The notes under the pieces: generated by a model
Database searches by the model: none
Told to the model about the DNA's origin: nothing
Seen by the model: only the letters and a program-made list of their open reading frames with translations
Translations under genes and position numbers: made by a program
From: Acidobacteriota bacterium
GTDB taxonomy: Bacteria > Acidobacteriota > Terriglobia > Terriglobales > Acidobacteriaceae
Length of the DNA: 49,587 nt
Reading direction: 5' to 3'
NCBI GenBank assembly: GCA_021804655.1
Contig: JAJZHE010000004.1
Coordinates: 1-49,587 of the forward strand
Shown here: positions 9,701 to 18,868 of the stretch, in pieces
Layout of the letters: the number at the start of each line of letters is the position of its first letter
Numbering within the stretch: the stretch's first letter is position 1

Positions 9701-9923
9701 TCGTCCCAAAATGATGACCGTTACGGCCATCATCGCTGGCCTGCTTCCCATCATGTGGAGCCACGGCACCGGCGCCGATGTCATGAAGCGCATTGCCGCT
9801 CCCATGGTGGGCGGCATGGTGACATCGACCATCCTGACGCTGATCGTGATCCCGGTAATCTACGAGATGTGGCGCGGCTGGCAGATGCGGCATGAGCGCC
9901 GTGCCGAGGTGAGTCATGCCTGA
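6780..9923 (+). CDS. cusA: CusA/CzcA family heavy-metal efflux RND transporter
   Basis: Full-length HME-RND protein ([87 protein letters not shown]); ATGA overlap with the preceding gene. Confidence 0.95.
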   Translation: [1047 protein letters not shown]

Positions 9924-9928
9924 AACAC

Positions 9929-10095
9929 AAGGGGAATGACAAACAGAAGAGGCAAGGGCAGGAACAATGACAAAGGCAGAAGCAGATTCTCTGCGGGAAG
10001 GCCGACAAGAAAGGCAGAAACAAATACAAAGGCAAAGAAAGACAGCGGCAACGAGACGAGCGCGGAGGCGGGAACGGAGAGCGGCAGAGGAACGG
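9929..10095 (+). repeat. copy A of interspersed intergenic repeat (degenerate cores plus AANNGC-type tail)
   Basis: ggggaatgacaaacagaagaggcaagggcagg and a second degenerate core agcagattctctgcgggaaggccgacaagaaaggcag; related to copies at 12.2, 18.7, 20.4, 23.2 and 43.9 kb. Confidence 0.65.
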
Positions 10096-10143
10096 GGCGC
10101 ATAAGTTTCGTTCTTTCTTCGCCTTTCAGGGTAGACTGGGGTT

Positions 10144-12135
10144 ATGGATTTTCAGTTGCAGACGACTTATGAGCCGCGTGGCGACCAGCCGCGCGCGATC
10201 GAAGAGCTGGTGAGCGGGTTGGCGGCGGGCGAGCAGCACCAGGTGCTGCTGGGCGTCACCGGGTCGGGTAAGACGTTCACGATGGCCAAGGTGATTGAGG
10301 CGGTGAATCGTCCGGCGCTGATTCTGGCGCATAACAAAACTCTGGCCGCGCAGCTTTACAACGAATTCCGGCAGTTTTTTCCAGGCAATGCGGTCGAGTA
10401 TTTTGTGAGCTACTACGACTATTACCAGCCGGAGGCGTATGTGCCGGCGGGAGACCTCTACATCGAAAAAGAAGCGACGGTGAACGAGGAGCTGGACAAG
10501 ATGCGGCTGGCGGCGACGCGGTCGCTCTTTGAGCGGCGGGATGCGATTATCGTCAGCTCGGTGAGCTGCATCTACGGACTCGGCTCGCCGGAGGCTTACT
10601 ACGGGATGCTGCTGCTGCTGGAGCAGGGGCAGCGCATCAGTCGGCAGGATATTGTGCGGCGGCTGGTGGAGATTCTGTATGAGCGGAACGATGTGGATTT
10701 TCGGCGTGGGACATTTCGCGTGCGCGGAGATGTGATCGAGGTTTTTCCCACGTATGACGAGAGCGCATTCCGAATTGAGTTGTTTGGCGACGAGATCGAG
10801 ACGCTGGCGCAGATCGATCCTCTTTTCGGCACGGTGAAACAGAAGTATGCGCGGCTGCCGATCTATCCGAAGAGCCATTATGTTGTGCAGCCGGAGCGGA
10901 AGGCGCAGGCGATCGACAGCATTGTGGCGGAGCTGACGGAGTGGGAGGCGCAACTGGAAAAAGAGGGACGAATGGTGGAGGCGCAGCGGATTCACCAGCG
11001 CGTGCGCTTTGACCTGGAGATGATCAAGTCGATGGGCTATTGCCACGGCATCGAGAACTACTCGCGACATTTCTCCGGACGGCTGCCGGGCGAGCCACCT
11101 CCGACGCTGCTGGATTATTTTCCGCGCGACTTCCTGGTCTTCATCGACGAGTCGCACGTGACGATGCCGCAGGTGCATGGAATGTGGCACGGCGACCGGA
11201 GCCGCAAGCAGACGCTGGTGGACTACGGCTTTCGGCTGCCGTCGGCGATGGACAACCGTCCGCTGCGCTTTGAGGAATTTGAGCGGCGCGTGAACCAGTT
11301 GATCTACGTTTCGGCGACGCCGGGACCGTATGAGTTGACGAAGGCAGCGGGCGTGGTGGTGGAGCAGGTGATTCGCCCGACGGGACTGGTGGACCCGGAG
11401 GTGGAGGTTCGTCCGGTAAAAGGCCAGATCGACGACCTGCTGGGCGAGATTCGCGCACGAGCCAAGCGTAACGAGCGCGTGCTGGTGACGACGCTGACGA
11501 AGCGCATGTCGGAGGACCTGGCGGGCTACTACACCGAGGTCGGCGTGCGCTGCCGCTATATGCACTCGGAGATTGAGACGCTGGAGCGGGTGAAGATTCT
11601 GGCCGGGCTGCGCAAGGGCGAGTACGACGTGCTGATCGGCATCAACCTGCTGCGCGAAGGACTGGACCTGCCGGAGGTTTCGCTGGTGGCGATTCTGGAC
11701 GCGGACAAGGAGGGATTCCTGCGTTCGACGGGTGCAATGATCCAGACGATCGGACGGGCGGCGCGCAATGTGGAGGGTCGCGCGATTCTGTATGCCGACC
11801 GCATGACGGACTCGATGAAGCGAGCCATCGAGGAGACCGAGCGGCGGCGGACGATCCAGCGAGCATACAACGAAGAGCACGGCATCGTGCCTCAATCGAT
11901 TTTGAAGAGCCTGGACGCGGGGTTGGCGGCGATTCTGAAGGCCGAGTACGGCGATCCGGTCGAGATCGCCCCCGAGGAACAGACGGCGTTTGCCAGCCAG
12001 ACAGAGTTGGACGCATACCTGTCCGGGCTGGAAGAACAGATGCGCGAGGCGGCAAAGCGGTTTGAGTTTGAAAAAGCGGCGAAGCTGCGCGACACACTGA
12101 AGGAACTGCGGGAAAAGGAATTCCTCTTCGGCTGA
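10144..12135 (+). CDS. uvrB: excinuclease ABC subunit UvrB
   Basis: [49 protein letters not shown]..., [13 protein letters not shown]-terminal UVR motif [22 protein letters not shown]. Confidence 0.99.
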   Translation: MDFQLQTTYEPRGDQPRAIEELVSGLAAGEQHQVLLGVTGSGKTFTMAKVIEAVNRPALILAHNKTLAAQLYNEFRQFFPGNAVEYFVSYYDYYQPEAYVPAGDLYIEKEATVNEELDKMRLAATRSLFERRDAIIVSSVSCIYGLGSPEAYYGMLLLLEQGQRISRQDIVRRLVEILYERNDVDFRRGTFRVRGDVIEVFPTYDESAFRIELFGDEIETLAQIDPLFGTVKQKYARLPIYPKSHYVVQPERKAQAIDSIVAELTEWEAQLEKEGRMVEAQRIHQRVRFDLEMIKSMGYCHGIENYSRHFSGRLPGEPPPTLLDYFPRDFLVFIDESHVTMPQVHGMWHGDRSRKQTLVDYGFRLPSAMDNRPLRFEEFERRVNQLIYVSATPGPYELTKAAGVVVEQVIRPTGLVDPEVEVRPVKGQIDDLLGEIRARAKRNERVLVTTLTKRMSEDLAGYYTEVGVRCRYMHSEIETLERVKILAGLRKGEYDVLIGINLLREGLDLPEVSLVAILDADKEGFLRSTGAMIQTIGRAARNVEGRAILYADRMTDSMKRAIEETERRRTIQRAYNEEHGIVPQSILKSLDAGLAAILKAEYGDPVEIAPEEQTAFASQTELDAYLSGLEEQMREAAKRFEFEKAAKLRDTLKELREKEFLFG

Positions 12136-12137
12136 AG

Positions 12138-12330
12138 GGGCATTGCATGCAGCGGCTGCGCGTTCGCGCAGGGGCGCTCCCGTTGGTCGCGGGCTGGCGG
12201 TGATGGAGATTGCCGGTGAGAAGCAGATTCCCTTCGGGAATGACAACCAAGATCAGTCAAGCAAGGGCAATAGCAATCGCAAGGGCAACTGCAATCGCAA
12301 GGGCAATGGCAGGGGAGGTTTACAAGAGTG
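12138..12330 (+). repeat. copy B of interspersed intergenic repeat
   Basis: gcattgcatgcagcgg..tgcgcgttcgcgca..gctcccgttggtcgcgg..aagcagattcccttcgggaatgacaac followed by a hexamer tail (aagggc aatagc aatcgc aagggc aactgc aatcgc aagggc aatggc). Confidence 0.85.
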
Positions 12331-12500
12331 ACTCTTGCTGGTGTCTCTTGTATGTGACTTGGGTGTAAGCAGCGGATCGAGGGAGCTGCGAGGCTTGAGG
12401 CAACCTGCGGACGTGAGCCGTCATCCTACGGGTGAGTTCGACGATTCCGGCGGAAGGTTGGAGAGTTGGCGTGCTGAAGCTGATTCGGTCCAAGTTGAAC

Positions 12501-12881
12501 ATGGCGGTTATCTTACTGGTTGACGAAAATCCGCTGCGAGCCTCGATGCGCCAGCGGTTGCTGGAGCGTGCGACGCCGGATGTGATCCGCGTAAGCAGCC
12601 CTGCCGAAGCGTTGTGCATGGTAGAGTCGGAGGACTTTTCCCGTGCGCTGCGACTGGTGGTGACGAGCAGCCGGGTTTCGGGGATCAGTAGTCCTGAGTT
12701 TGTGCTGGAGTTGCGGGCGAGGATGCCGGAGGTTCCTGTGCTGGTGTTGACGGAAAGCGCCGAAAAGCCGGTAGAGCGACAGGAAGTGGACGGCATTTTC
12801 TTTATGAGCGCGAACTCACCGGAAGAGCTGCGGACGACGGTGGATGGACTGCTGCACAGCCGATCACGACAGACGGCTTGA
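12501..12881 (+). CDS. receiver-like (CheY-fold) protein lacking the canonical phospho-acceptor Asp
   Basis: MAVILLVDENPLRASMRQRLLERAT... LRLVVTSSRVSGISSPEFVLELRARMPEVPVLVLTESAE; the ORF track places the start further upstream at 12432. Confidence 0.65.
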   Translation: MAVILLVDENPLRASMRQRLLERATPDVIRVSSPAEALCMVESEDFSRALRLVVTSSRVSGISSPEFVLELRARMPEVPVLVLTESAEKPVERQEVDGIFFMSANSPEELRTTVDGLLHSRSRQTA

Positions 12882-13098
12882 CGGTGGACGATTCCCTTCC
12901 CTTTTTCTTTTCAGCAAACAATCCACAAGCAATGATGTCTCGACCGAAGGATGGATTCGCGGTCGCGACACAGCGGCATACCATCTGAAGAGATAGACAT
13001 GCGGCAATGATTGCCCGCGCCGAGGCTGGGTGCGACAATCGTAGGGGATACGGACGCGCTGGCGGGCTGAAGAAGCTTTCCGCAGGGGATCAATAGAG

Positions 13099-15174
13099 AT
13101 GGCTGCATTTGGAAGTTTTGCGCTGCTGATTGCGCTGATTCTGGCGGTGTATAACCTGTTTGCCGGAGGCGTGGGGCTGCGATTACAGGCGGTGGGCGGT
13201 GGCGCGACACGCGTGGCTCCGGAGCGGTTGCTGGAGACGGCGCGGCGAGCGGGGATTGCGGGATTTGCAGCGGTGACGGCGGCGGCGTTTGCGCTGGTGT
13301 GGTCGGTCTTTCACAACGACTTCACGCTGGAGTACATTGTCGAGCACTCGAATATCGCGCTGCCGTCGGCGTACAAGTTTGCCGCGCTGTGGAGCGGGCA
13401 GGAGGGATCGCTGCTGCTGTGGTGCTGGCTGCTGGCGACCTACGGTTTTGTGCTGCGGCTGACGGATGGGGAAGACAAGCGGCTGCACGCGTATGCGGGA
13501 ACGATTCTGGCCGGGGTGCAGGTGTTTTTCCTGATCCTGGTGAACTTTGTGGCAATGCCGTTTTCGCTGGTGCGCGGCGGCGTGGCTCCGCCGGATGGAA
13601 ACGGATTGAATCCACTGTTGCAGTATCCGGAGATGGTGATCCATCCGCCGATGCTGTATCTGGGATATGTGGGATTCACGGTGCCGTTTGCGTTTGCTCT
13701 GGGCGCGCTGATGATGAGGTATCCGGGCGAGAAGTGGATTCACATCACGCGTCGCTGGACGATGTTCACGTGGATGTTTCTGACAATTGGAATTTTCCTG
13801 GGCATGCACTGGGCGTATGCGGTGCTGGGCTGGGGTGGATACTGGGGCTGGGATCCGGTGGAGAATGCTTCGCTGATGCCGTGGCTGACGGGGACGGCGT
13901 TTCTGCATTCGGTGATGATGCAGGAGAAGCGCGGGATGATGAAGAGCTGGAATGTGTGGCTGATCTTCTCGACGTTTCTGCTGTCGATTCTGGGCACGCT
14001 GCTGACGCGCGGCGGGCTGGTGAGCAGCGTGCATGCGTTTGCACAGTCGTCGATCGGGACGTGGTTTGTGGTCTTCCTGGGGATTGTGCTGGCGGTGTGC
14101 GCGTTCACGTACATCGTGCAGAAGGATCACCTGAAGACCGAGCATCAGATTGAGTCGCTGGTGAGCCGGGAGTCGAGTTTTCTCTTCAACAATCTGGTGC
14201 TGCTGGCGGCGTGTTTCACGATTCTGTGGGGAACGCTGTATCCGGTGCTTTCCGAGTATGTGGACGGGACGAAGAAGACGGTCTCCGGCGCGTACTACAG
14301 TCACGTGATGGTGCCGATTGGGGTCTTTCTGCTGCTGCTGACGGGGGTGGGGCCGCTGCTGGCGTGGCGCGCTTCTTCGCTGAAGAGCATGCGGAGAAAT
14401 TTTGTGTGGCCCGTGGTCGCGTTCTGGGTGGCATTGATCGGGTGCATGGTGGCGGGCGTGAAGGTGTGGGGCGATGAAGGCGTCTTCTACGCGGCGGTGA
14501 CGTGGTCGCTGGCGGCGGCGGTGACGACGGCGATCGTCTCGGAGTTTGTGCGCGGCGCGATGGTGCTGCATCGGCAGACGGGCAGGAATCTGGCATCCTC
14601 GGCGGTGCTGCTGACGCGGCGCAATACGCGGCGTTATGGCGGGTATGTGGTGCATCTGGGTGTTGTGCTGATCTTCCTGGGCTTTGCCGGGTATGCGTTC
14701 AATCGCAGCGCAGAAAAAGAGATGCCGCCGGGCAGCGCGGTGACGGTGGGACCGTACCGGCTGGTGAACCTTGGGAATACCGAGGAGTCGAATGCGAACT
14801 ACGATACTGAGTTTGCACAGCTTGACGTGTATGAGCACGGGAAGAAGATTCTGGACCAGCCGATGGCGCCAGAGAAGCGCGTCTATCTGGTGAACGGGCA
14901 GCCGCAGACGATTGTGGCGAACCACTCGACGCTGCTGTGGGATTTGTATGTAGTCTACGAGGGCAAGAATCCGGATACGGGGATGCCGATCATCAAGGTG
15001 TTTCTGAATCCGCTGGTGAGCTGGATATGGATTGGGCTGGCGGTGACGGTCTTTGGCACGCTGCTGGCGTTGGTGCCGACGTTGCAGCCGGTGCGTGTGG
15101 CGGCAACGGTTCCAGTGGTCCATGCAAATTCGGACGGCCGTGCGACGGCGGGGGGTGAAGGATGGCCGTCATGA
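13099..15174 (+). CDS. ccmF: cytochrome c-type biogenesis protein CcmF (heme lyase)
   Basis: Multi-TM protein with LPSAYKFAALWSGQEGSLLLW and WWD-type WGGYWGWDPVENASLMPWL motif. Confidence 0.95.
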   Translation: MAAFGSFALLIALILAVYNLFAGGVGLRLQAVGGGATRVAPERLLETARRAGIAGFAAVTAAAFALVWSVFHNDFTLEYIVEHSNIALPSAYKFAALWSGQEGSLLLWCWLLATYGFVLRLTDGEDKRLHAYAGTILAGVQVFFLILVNFVAMPFSLVRGGVAPPDGNGLNPLLQYPEMVIHPPMLYLGYVGFTVPFAFALGALMMRYPGEKWIHITRRWTMFTWMFLTIGIFLGMHWAYAVLGWGGYWGWDPVENASLMPWLTGTAFLHSVMMQEKRGMMKSWNVWLIFSTFLLSILGTLLTRGGLVSSVHAFAQSSIGTWFVVFLGIVLAVCAFTYIVQKDHLKTEHQIESLVSRESSFLFNNLVLLAACFTILWGTLYPVLSEYVDGTKKTVSGAYYSHVMVPIGVFLLLLTGVGPLLAWRASSLKSMRRNFVWPVVAFWVALIGCMVAGVKVWGDEGVFYAAVTWSLAAAVTTAIVSEFVRGAMVLHRQTGRNLASSAVLLTRRNTRRYGGYVVHLGVVLIFLGFAGYAFNRSAEKEMPPGSAVTVGPYRLVNLGNTEESNANYDTEFAQLDVYEHGKKILDQPMAPEKRVYLVNGQPQTIVANHSTLLWDLYVVYEGKNPDTGMPIIKVFLNPLVSWIWIGLAVTVFGTLLALVPTLQPVRVAATVPVVHANSDGRATAGGEGWPS

Positions 15175-15674
15175 AGCGAGGGATAAAGCTTTGGGGCAGG
15201 ACGCTGCTGGCGACCGTGGTGGTGGCCGTGTGCCTTTGCGCGACGGGTGCGACAGATCCCGGTGCGCGCTTCGACGATCTGGGGCACAAGATGATGTGTA
15301 CATGCGGGTGCAACCAGGTGTTGCTGGAGTGCAATCACGTAGGGTGCACGGTCTCTGGCGGAATGCGCGACGAACTGACGCGGGCAATTGCAGGCGGCCA
15401 GAACGACAGCCTGATCTTGCAGAGTTTTGTACAGGAGTATGGAGCGACGGTGCTGGCGGCTCCCACGACGCACGGACTGGATCTGTTGGCGTGGATCATG
15501 CCGTTTGCCGTCTCCTTGCTGGCGCTGGGGGGAACGATCTATCTGGTGCGGCACTGGGCGCGGCAACAACCGGCGCCGACGCAGGCGCGCACGCCGGAGG
15601 AAGCACAGGCGCTGGAGACGATGCGCGCGCGGATTCGGCGGGAGACGGGAACGCGGGAGGATGGGCAAGGATGA
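15162..15674 (+). CDS. ccmH: cytochrome c-type biogenesis protein CcmH
   Basis: HKMMCTCGCNQVLLECNHVGC thiol motif followed by TM segment; overlaps the ccmF 3' end. Confidence 0.88.
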   Translation: MAVMKRGIKLWGRTLLATVVVAVCLCATGATDPGARFDDLGHKMMCTCGCNQVLLECNHVGCTVSGGMRDELTRAIAGGQNDSLILQSFVQEYGATVLAAPTTHGLDLLAWIMPFAVSLLALGGTIYLVRHWARQQPAPTQARTPEEAQALETMRARIRRETGTREDGQG

Positions 15675-15964
15675 CTCCGACAGATGGATTGATTGCGGGC
15701 GCAGTGCTGTTTGTGGCGCTGTTTGTCTATATTCTGTGGCCGGAAAAGATAGTGGTGGCGCAGCGGGAGAAGACGCGGCTGGACTTTCTGGAGGAGTGGA
15801 AAGAACAGCTGTATGCGAATCTGCGCGACCTGCACTTTGAGTATCAGGCGGGCAAGTATCCGCTGGAAGACTACGAAGAGCAACGTGCGCTGCTGGAGAA
15901 CGAAGCGGCGACAGTGCTGGCGGAGATGGAGATGCTGGAGCGTCTGGAGCAGGCGACAAGCTGA
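15671..15964 (+). CDS. short CcmI-like membrane-anchored protein
   Basis: MTPTDGLIAGAVLFVALFVYILWPEK...LYANLRDLHFEYQAGKYPLEDYEEQRALLENEAATVL; ATGA overlap with ccmH. Confidence 0.6.
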   Translation: MTPTDGLIAGAVLFVALFVYILWPEKIVVAQREKTRLDFLEEWKEQLYANLRDLHFEYQAGKYPLEDYEEQRALLENEAATVLAEMEMLERLEQATS

Positions 15965-15971
15965 GATTCGA

Positions 15972-17369
15972 ATGCAGATGGGGGAAAATTTGAAGAGGTA
16001 CGAGGGCAAAGTTTTGCAAGTTGCGATGCGATGGGCTGGATGGAAAAAGTTGGCGGCGATTGCGCTGCTTTCGATGAGCGGCGCGGCCGGGCTGGCGGGC
16101 ACGATTACCGGAACTGTGATGAACAAGACGAATAACCGGCCTGCCGTGGGCGACACGGTGACGCTGCTGAGCCTGTCTGCGGGGCTGCAGGAGTTGTCGC
16201 ATACGAAGACGGGGGCGCAGGGCGACTTCACGCTGACAACGCCGGACGACAGCCAGCCGTATCTGGTTCGGGTGCATCACGAGACGGGCGACTACTTTGA
16301 AAATATGCCGCCGGGGATGCATGAGGCGAGCATCACGGTCTATGACGTGGCGAAGAAGGTAGCCGGAGTTTCGACGGAGGCCGACGTGCTGCGTGTGGAG
16401 GCAGCAAACGGGCAACTGACGGTGACGGAGAGCTACTTTGTGAAGAATGTCTCTTCTCCGCCGGTGACACAGTCGGGGGATCATACCTATGAGATTGTGC
16501 TGCCGTCCGAGGCGACCCTGGAAGGCGCGGCGACAGTGGGACCGGCAAATATGCCGCTGGCTGCGACGCCGGACCCGGTGAGTCCGAAGGGACATTATGC
16601 GTTTTCCTACCCGATTCGCCCGAACGAGGGCGAGAACGGGACACGCTTTCAGGTGACGTATCACCTGCCGTATTCGGGAAGTTTTACCTTTCACCCGAAG
16701 CTGGTGGAGGGTGCCGACAACCTGGCGGTGATGTTGCCGAAGAGCATGCAGTTCAGCGGGACGGGCTTTCAGCTTGTGCCGGACGACGTGAATGCGCAGA
16801 CCTATCTGGCGCGAGGAATTACGCCGGGGCAGTCGATGGCGTTCACGGTGACGGGCACGGGACAACTGCCGCGAGACACGGGCGATGGCGGTCAGGCGCA
16901 GGGCGCGGGACAGGGTTCCGGACCAGGTGCCGGGGACGCAGCGTCGCAACAGGGCGGTCCGAATGGAGCGCCCGGCGGTGGACTGGGCACGCCGATTGCG
17001 ACGCCGGATCCGCTGGCGAAATATAAGTGGTGGATTCTGGGCGGTCTGGGACTGGCGCTGGTGATTGCAGCGGCGTTTCTGCTGCGCCAGCCTGCGCCGA
17101 CTGTGGTGACAGCGGCAGCTCCAAAATCGGCAACGGGAAGTGCGCGCGCGACGGCCGGAACAGCGACAACGGCGGGCGGCTCGGGCGGGAAGCAATCGAT
17201 GCTGCTGGAGGCGCTGAAAGAAGAGCTGTTCGCTATCGAAAGCGAACGAATCGCTGGTACACTCACGGCTGAGCAATATGCCGAGGTGAAGGCGGGCGTG
17301 GAGGTTGTGCTGAAACGCGCGTTGAACCGCGGAAAAGCAGACGGAGGCAGGCCGAAGCAGCGGGATTGA
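15972..17369 (+). CDS. secreted/membrane protein with carboxypeptidase-regulatory-like (CNA-B-like) N-terminal domain and C-terminal TM
   Basis: GTITGTVMNKTNNRPAVGDTVTLLSLSAGLQELSHTKTGAQGDFTLTTPDDSQPYLVRVHHETGDYF; C-terminal WWILGGLGLALVIAAAFLL then a cytoplasmic helix. Confidence 0.75.
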   Translation: MQMGENLKRYEGKVLQVAMRWAGWKKLAAIALLSMSGAAGLAGTITGTVMNKTNNRPAVGDTVTLLSLSAGLQELSHTKTGAQGDFTLTTPDDSQPYLVRVHHETGDYFENMPPGMHEASITVYDVAKKVAGVSTEADVLRVEAANGQLTVTESYFVKNVSSPPVTQSGDHTYEIVLPSEATLEGAATVGPANMPLAATPDPVSPKGHYAFSYPIRPNEGENGTRFQVTYHLPYSGSFTFHPKLVEGADNLAVMLPKSMQFSGTGFQLVPDDVNAQTYLARGITPGQSMAFTVTGTGQLPRDTGDGGQAQGAGQGSGPGAGDAASQQGGPNGAPGGGLGTPIATPDPLAKYKWWILGGLGLALVIAAAFLLRQPAPTVVTAAAPKSATGSARATAGTATTAGGSGGKQSMLLEALKEELFAIESERIAGTLTAEQYAEVKAGVEVVLKRALNRGKADGGRPKQRD

Positions 17370-17414
17370 GCGGCAGCGTTTGCGAAGCGGAAATGCCGGG
17401 GAGGGACGATTGCG

Positions 17415-17915
17415 ATGAAGACGCTGATTCGAACATTGCTGATGCTGGCGCTGATGGTGTGGCTGGGCGCGGAGATATTCTTTCCGGTTGTTGCGGCGGT
17501 GACTTTTGGCCAGCTTGCACCGAACACTCATGCGGCAGGACAGATTGTGGGAGCGCTGCTGCGCATTCTGCATACGATGGGCGCGGGCGCGGGACTGGTG
17601 GCGCTGGCGCTGCTGGCGCTGGCTCCGGCGTGGGGATTGTACAAGGCGAAGCATGTGCTGCCGGGGATGATCCTGCTGCTGTTGATGATCGGGCTGACCT
17701 CGTATTCGCAACATGGAATCATGCCGCAGATGGAGCGCGATCGCATTGCAACGGGTGGAGCAATCGATCTGGCGCCGGCGAACAATCCCGCCCGGATCGA
17801 CTTCAACAGGCTGCATGAACGAAGCACGCAGGTGGAAGAAGCAATTCTGCTAATGGGCATTGCAGTGGTGGCCGTGGTGGCGCACGCGGAGACGCTGGCG
17901 TCGCGGGCCTCGTGA
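17415..17915 (+). CDS. DUF4149-like membrane protein
   Basis: Four hydrophobic segments, VWLGAEIFFPVVAAVTFGQL...LHERSTQVEEAILLMGIAVVAV. Confidence 0.65.
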   Translation: MKTLIRTLLMLALMVWLGAEIFFPVVAAVTFGQLAPNTHAAGQIVGALLRILHTMGAGAGLVALALLALAPAWGLYKAKHVLPGMILLLLMIGLTSYSQHGIMPQMERDRIATGGAIDLAPANNPARIDFNRLHERSTQVEEAILLMGIAVVAVVAHAETLASRAS

Positions 17916-18643
17916 AGACACCGGGACTGGCAATTGCGCTGGGCACGGTGGCGGCGCTGGCGGATGTGGCTGGCGGAGTTGTGCTGGTGAAAGCGCATGC
18001 GGCGGAGCGTTCGCTGCGCTACTTTGTGGCGTTGGGAGCCGGGTTCCTGATGGCCACAACGGTGCTGGAGATGTTGCCGGAGAGCATCCGGCTGACCGGC
18101 AACACGGCGGCGGTGCTGGTGATGGCGGGCTACTGCGCCGTGCATTTCCTGGAACATACGGTGAATGCGCACTTTCATTTTGGCGCGGAGACACATGCGG
18201 GCGAGTTTGTCTCAGCGCATACGAGCTATTCGGTGCTGGGCGGACTGGCACTGCATTCGCTGTTTGATGGCGTCGCGATCGGATCAGGATTTGCCATCTC
18301 CGGAGCGCTGGGGTGGCTGATCTTTGCGGCGATCTTCCTGCACAAGGCACCGGAAGGATTCACCATCGCATCGGTGATGCTGGCCAGCGGCGGCAGCCGG
18401 GGCAATGCCTTTCTGGCGACCGTGACTCTGGCGGTGGCGACGGTGAGCGGGGTACTGGTGGTGACACTGGCACCGGAGCTGGTGGCGTATGGATTGCCAC
18501 TTTCCGCAGGCGTGGCGCTCTATGTGGCCGCGACGGACCTGGTGCCGGAGGTGAACCGCGAGCCAGGAGTGAAGATGGCACTGGTTTTCTTTGCCGGCGT
18601 AGCCGGGTTTCTGCTGTTGCGGATGCTGGCTCCCGCGCTGTAA
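17912..18643 (+). CDS. ZIP family metal transporter
   Basis: GAGFLMATTVLEMLPES, LGGLALHSLFDGVAIGSGF, LHKAPEGFTIASVMLASG: ZIP TM4/TM5 signature. Confidence 0.88.
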   Translation: MKTPGLAIALGTVAALADVAGGVVLVKAHAAERSLRYFVALGAGFLMATTVLEMLPESIRLTGNTAAVLVMAGYCAVHFLEHTVNAHFHFGAETHAGEFVSAHTSYSVLGGLALHSLFDGVAIGSGFAISGALGWLIFAAIFLHKAPEGFTIASVMLASGGSRGNAFLATVTLAVATVSGVLVVTLAPELVAYGLPLSAGVALYVAATDLVPEVNREPGVKMALVFFAGVAGFLLLRMLAPAL

Positions 18644-18868
18644 AGCATTGCATGCAGCGGACGCGCGTTCGCGCGGTGACCGCTCCCGGCGGTCGCGAGG
18701 GTGCGCGGGTGGAGTTTGCCGGTGAGAAGCAGATTCCCTTCGCGAATGACAACAAGAAAAGCGATGGCAAGGACAAAAGCAAAGACAAGAACGAAGGAAA
18801 AAGCAAATTCCCTTCGGGAATGACAACAAGAAAAACAACGGCAAAAGCAATAGCAAGGGCAGGAACTG
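18644..18868 (+). repeat. copy C of interspersed intergenic repeat (two cores)
   Basis: aagcattgcatgcagcggacgcgcgttcgcgcgg..gaccgctcccggcggtc..gagaagcagattcccttcgcgaatgacaacaagaaaagc; second core at 18807..18821 attcccttcgggaat; hexamer tail. Confidence 0.85.

Noticed and set aside
10126-12246. 706-aa minus-strand ORF opposite uvrB
   Set aside because: Antisense shadow ORF; uvrB on plus is unambiguous and the minus translation has no family features.
13183-15123. 646-aa minus-strand ORF opposite ccmF
   Set aside because: Shadow ORF with His/Arg/Gln-rich composition.
14955-17816. 953-aa minus-strand ORF opposite ccmH/ccmI-like/carboxypeptidase-regulatory genes
   Set aside because: Arg/His/Gln-rich low-complexity translation typical of antisense shadow frames in GC-rich DNA; the plus-strand genes are clearly recognisable.
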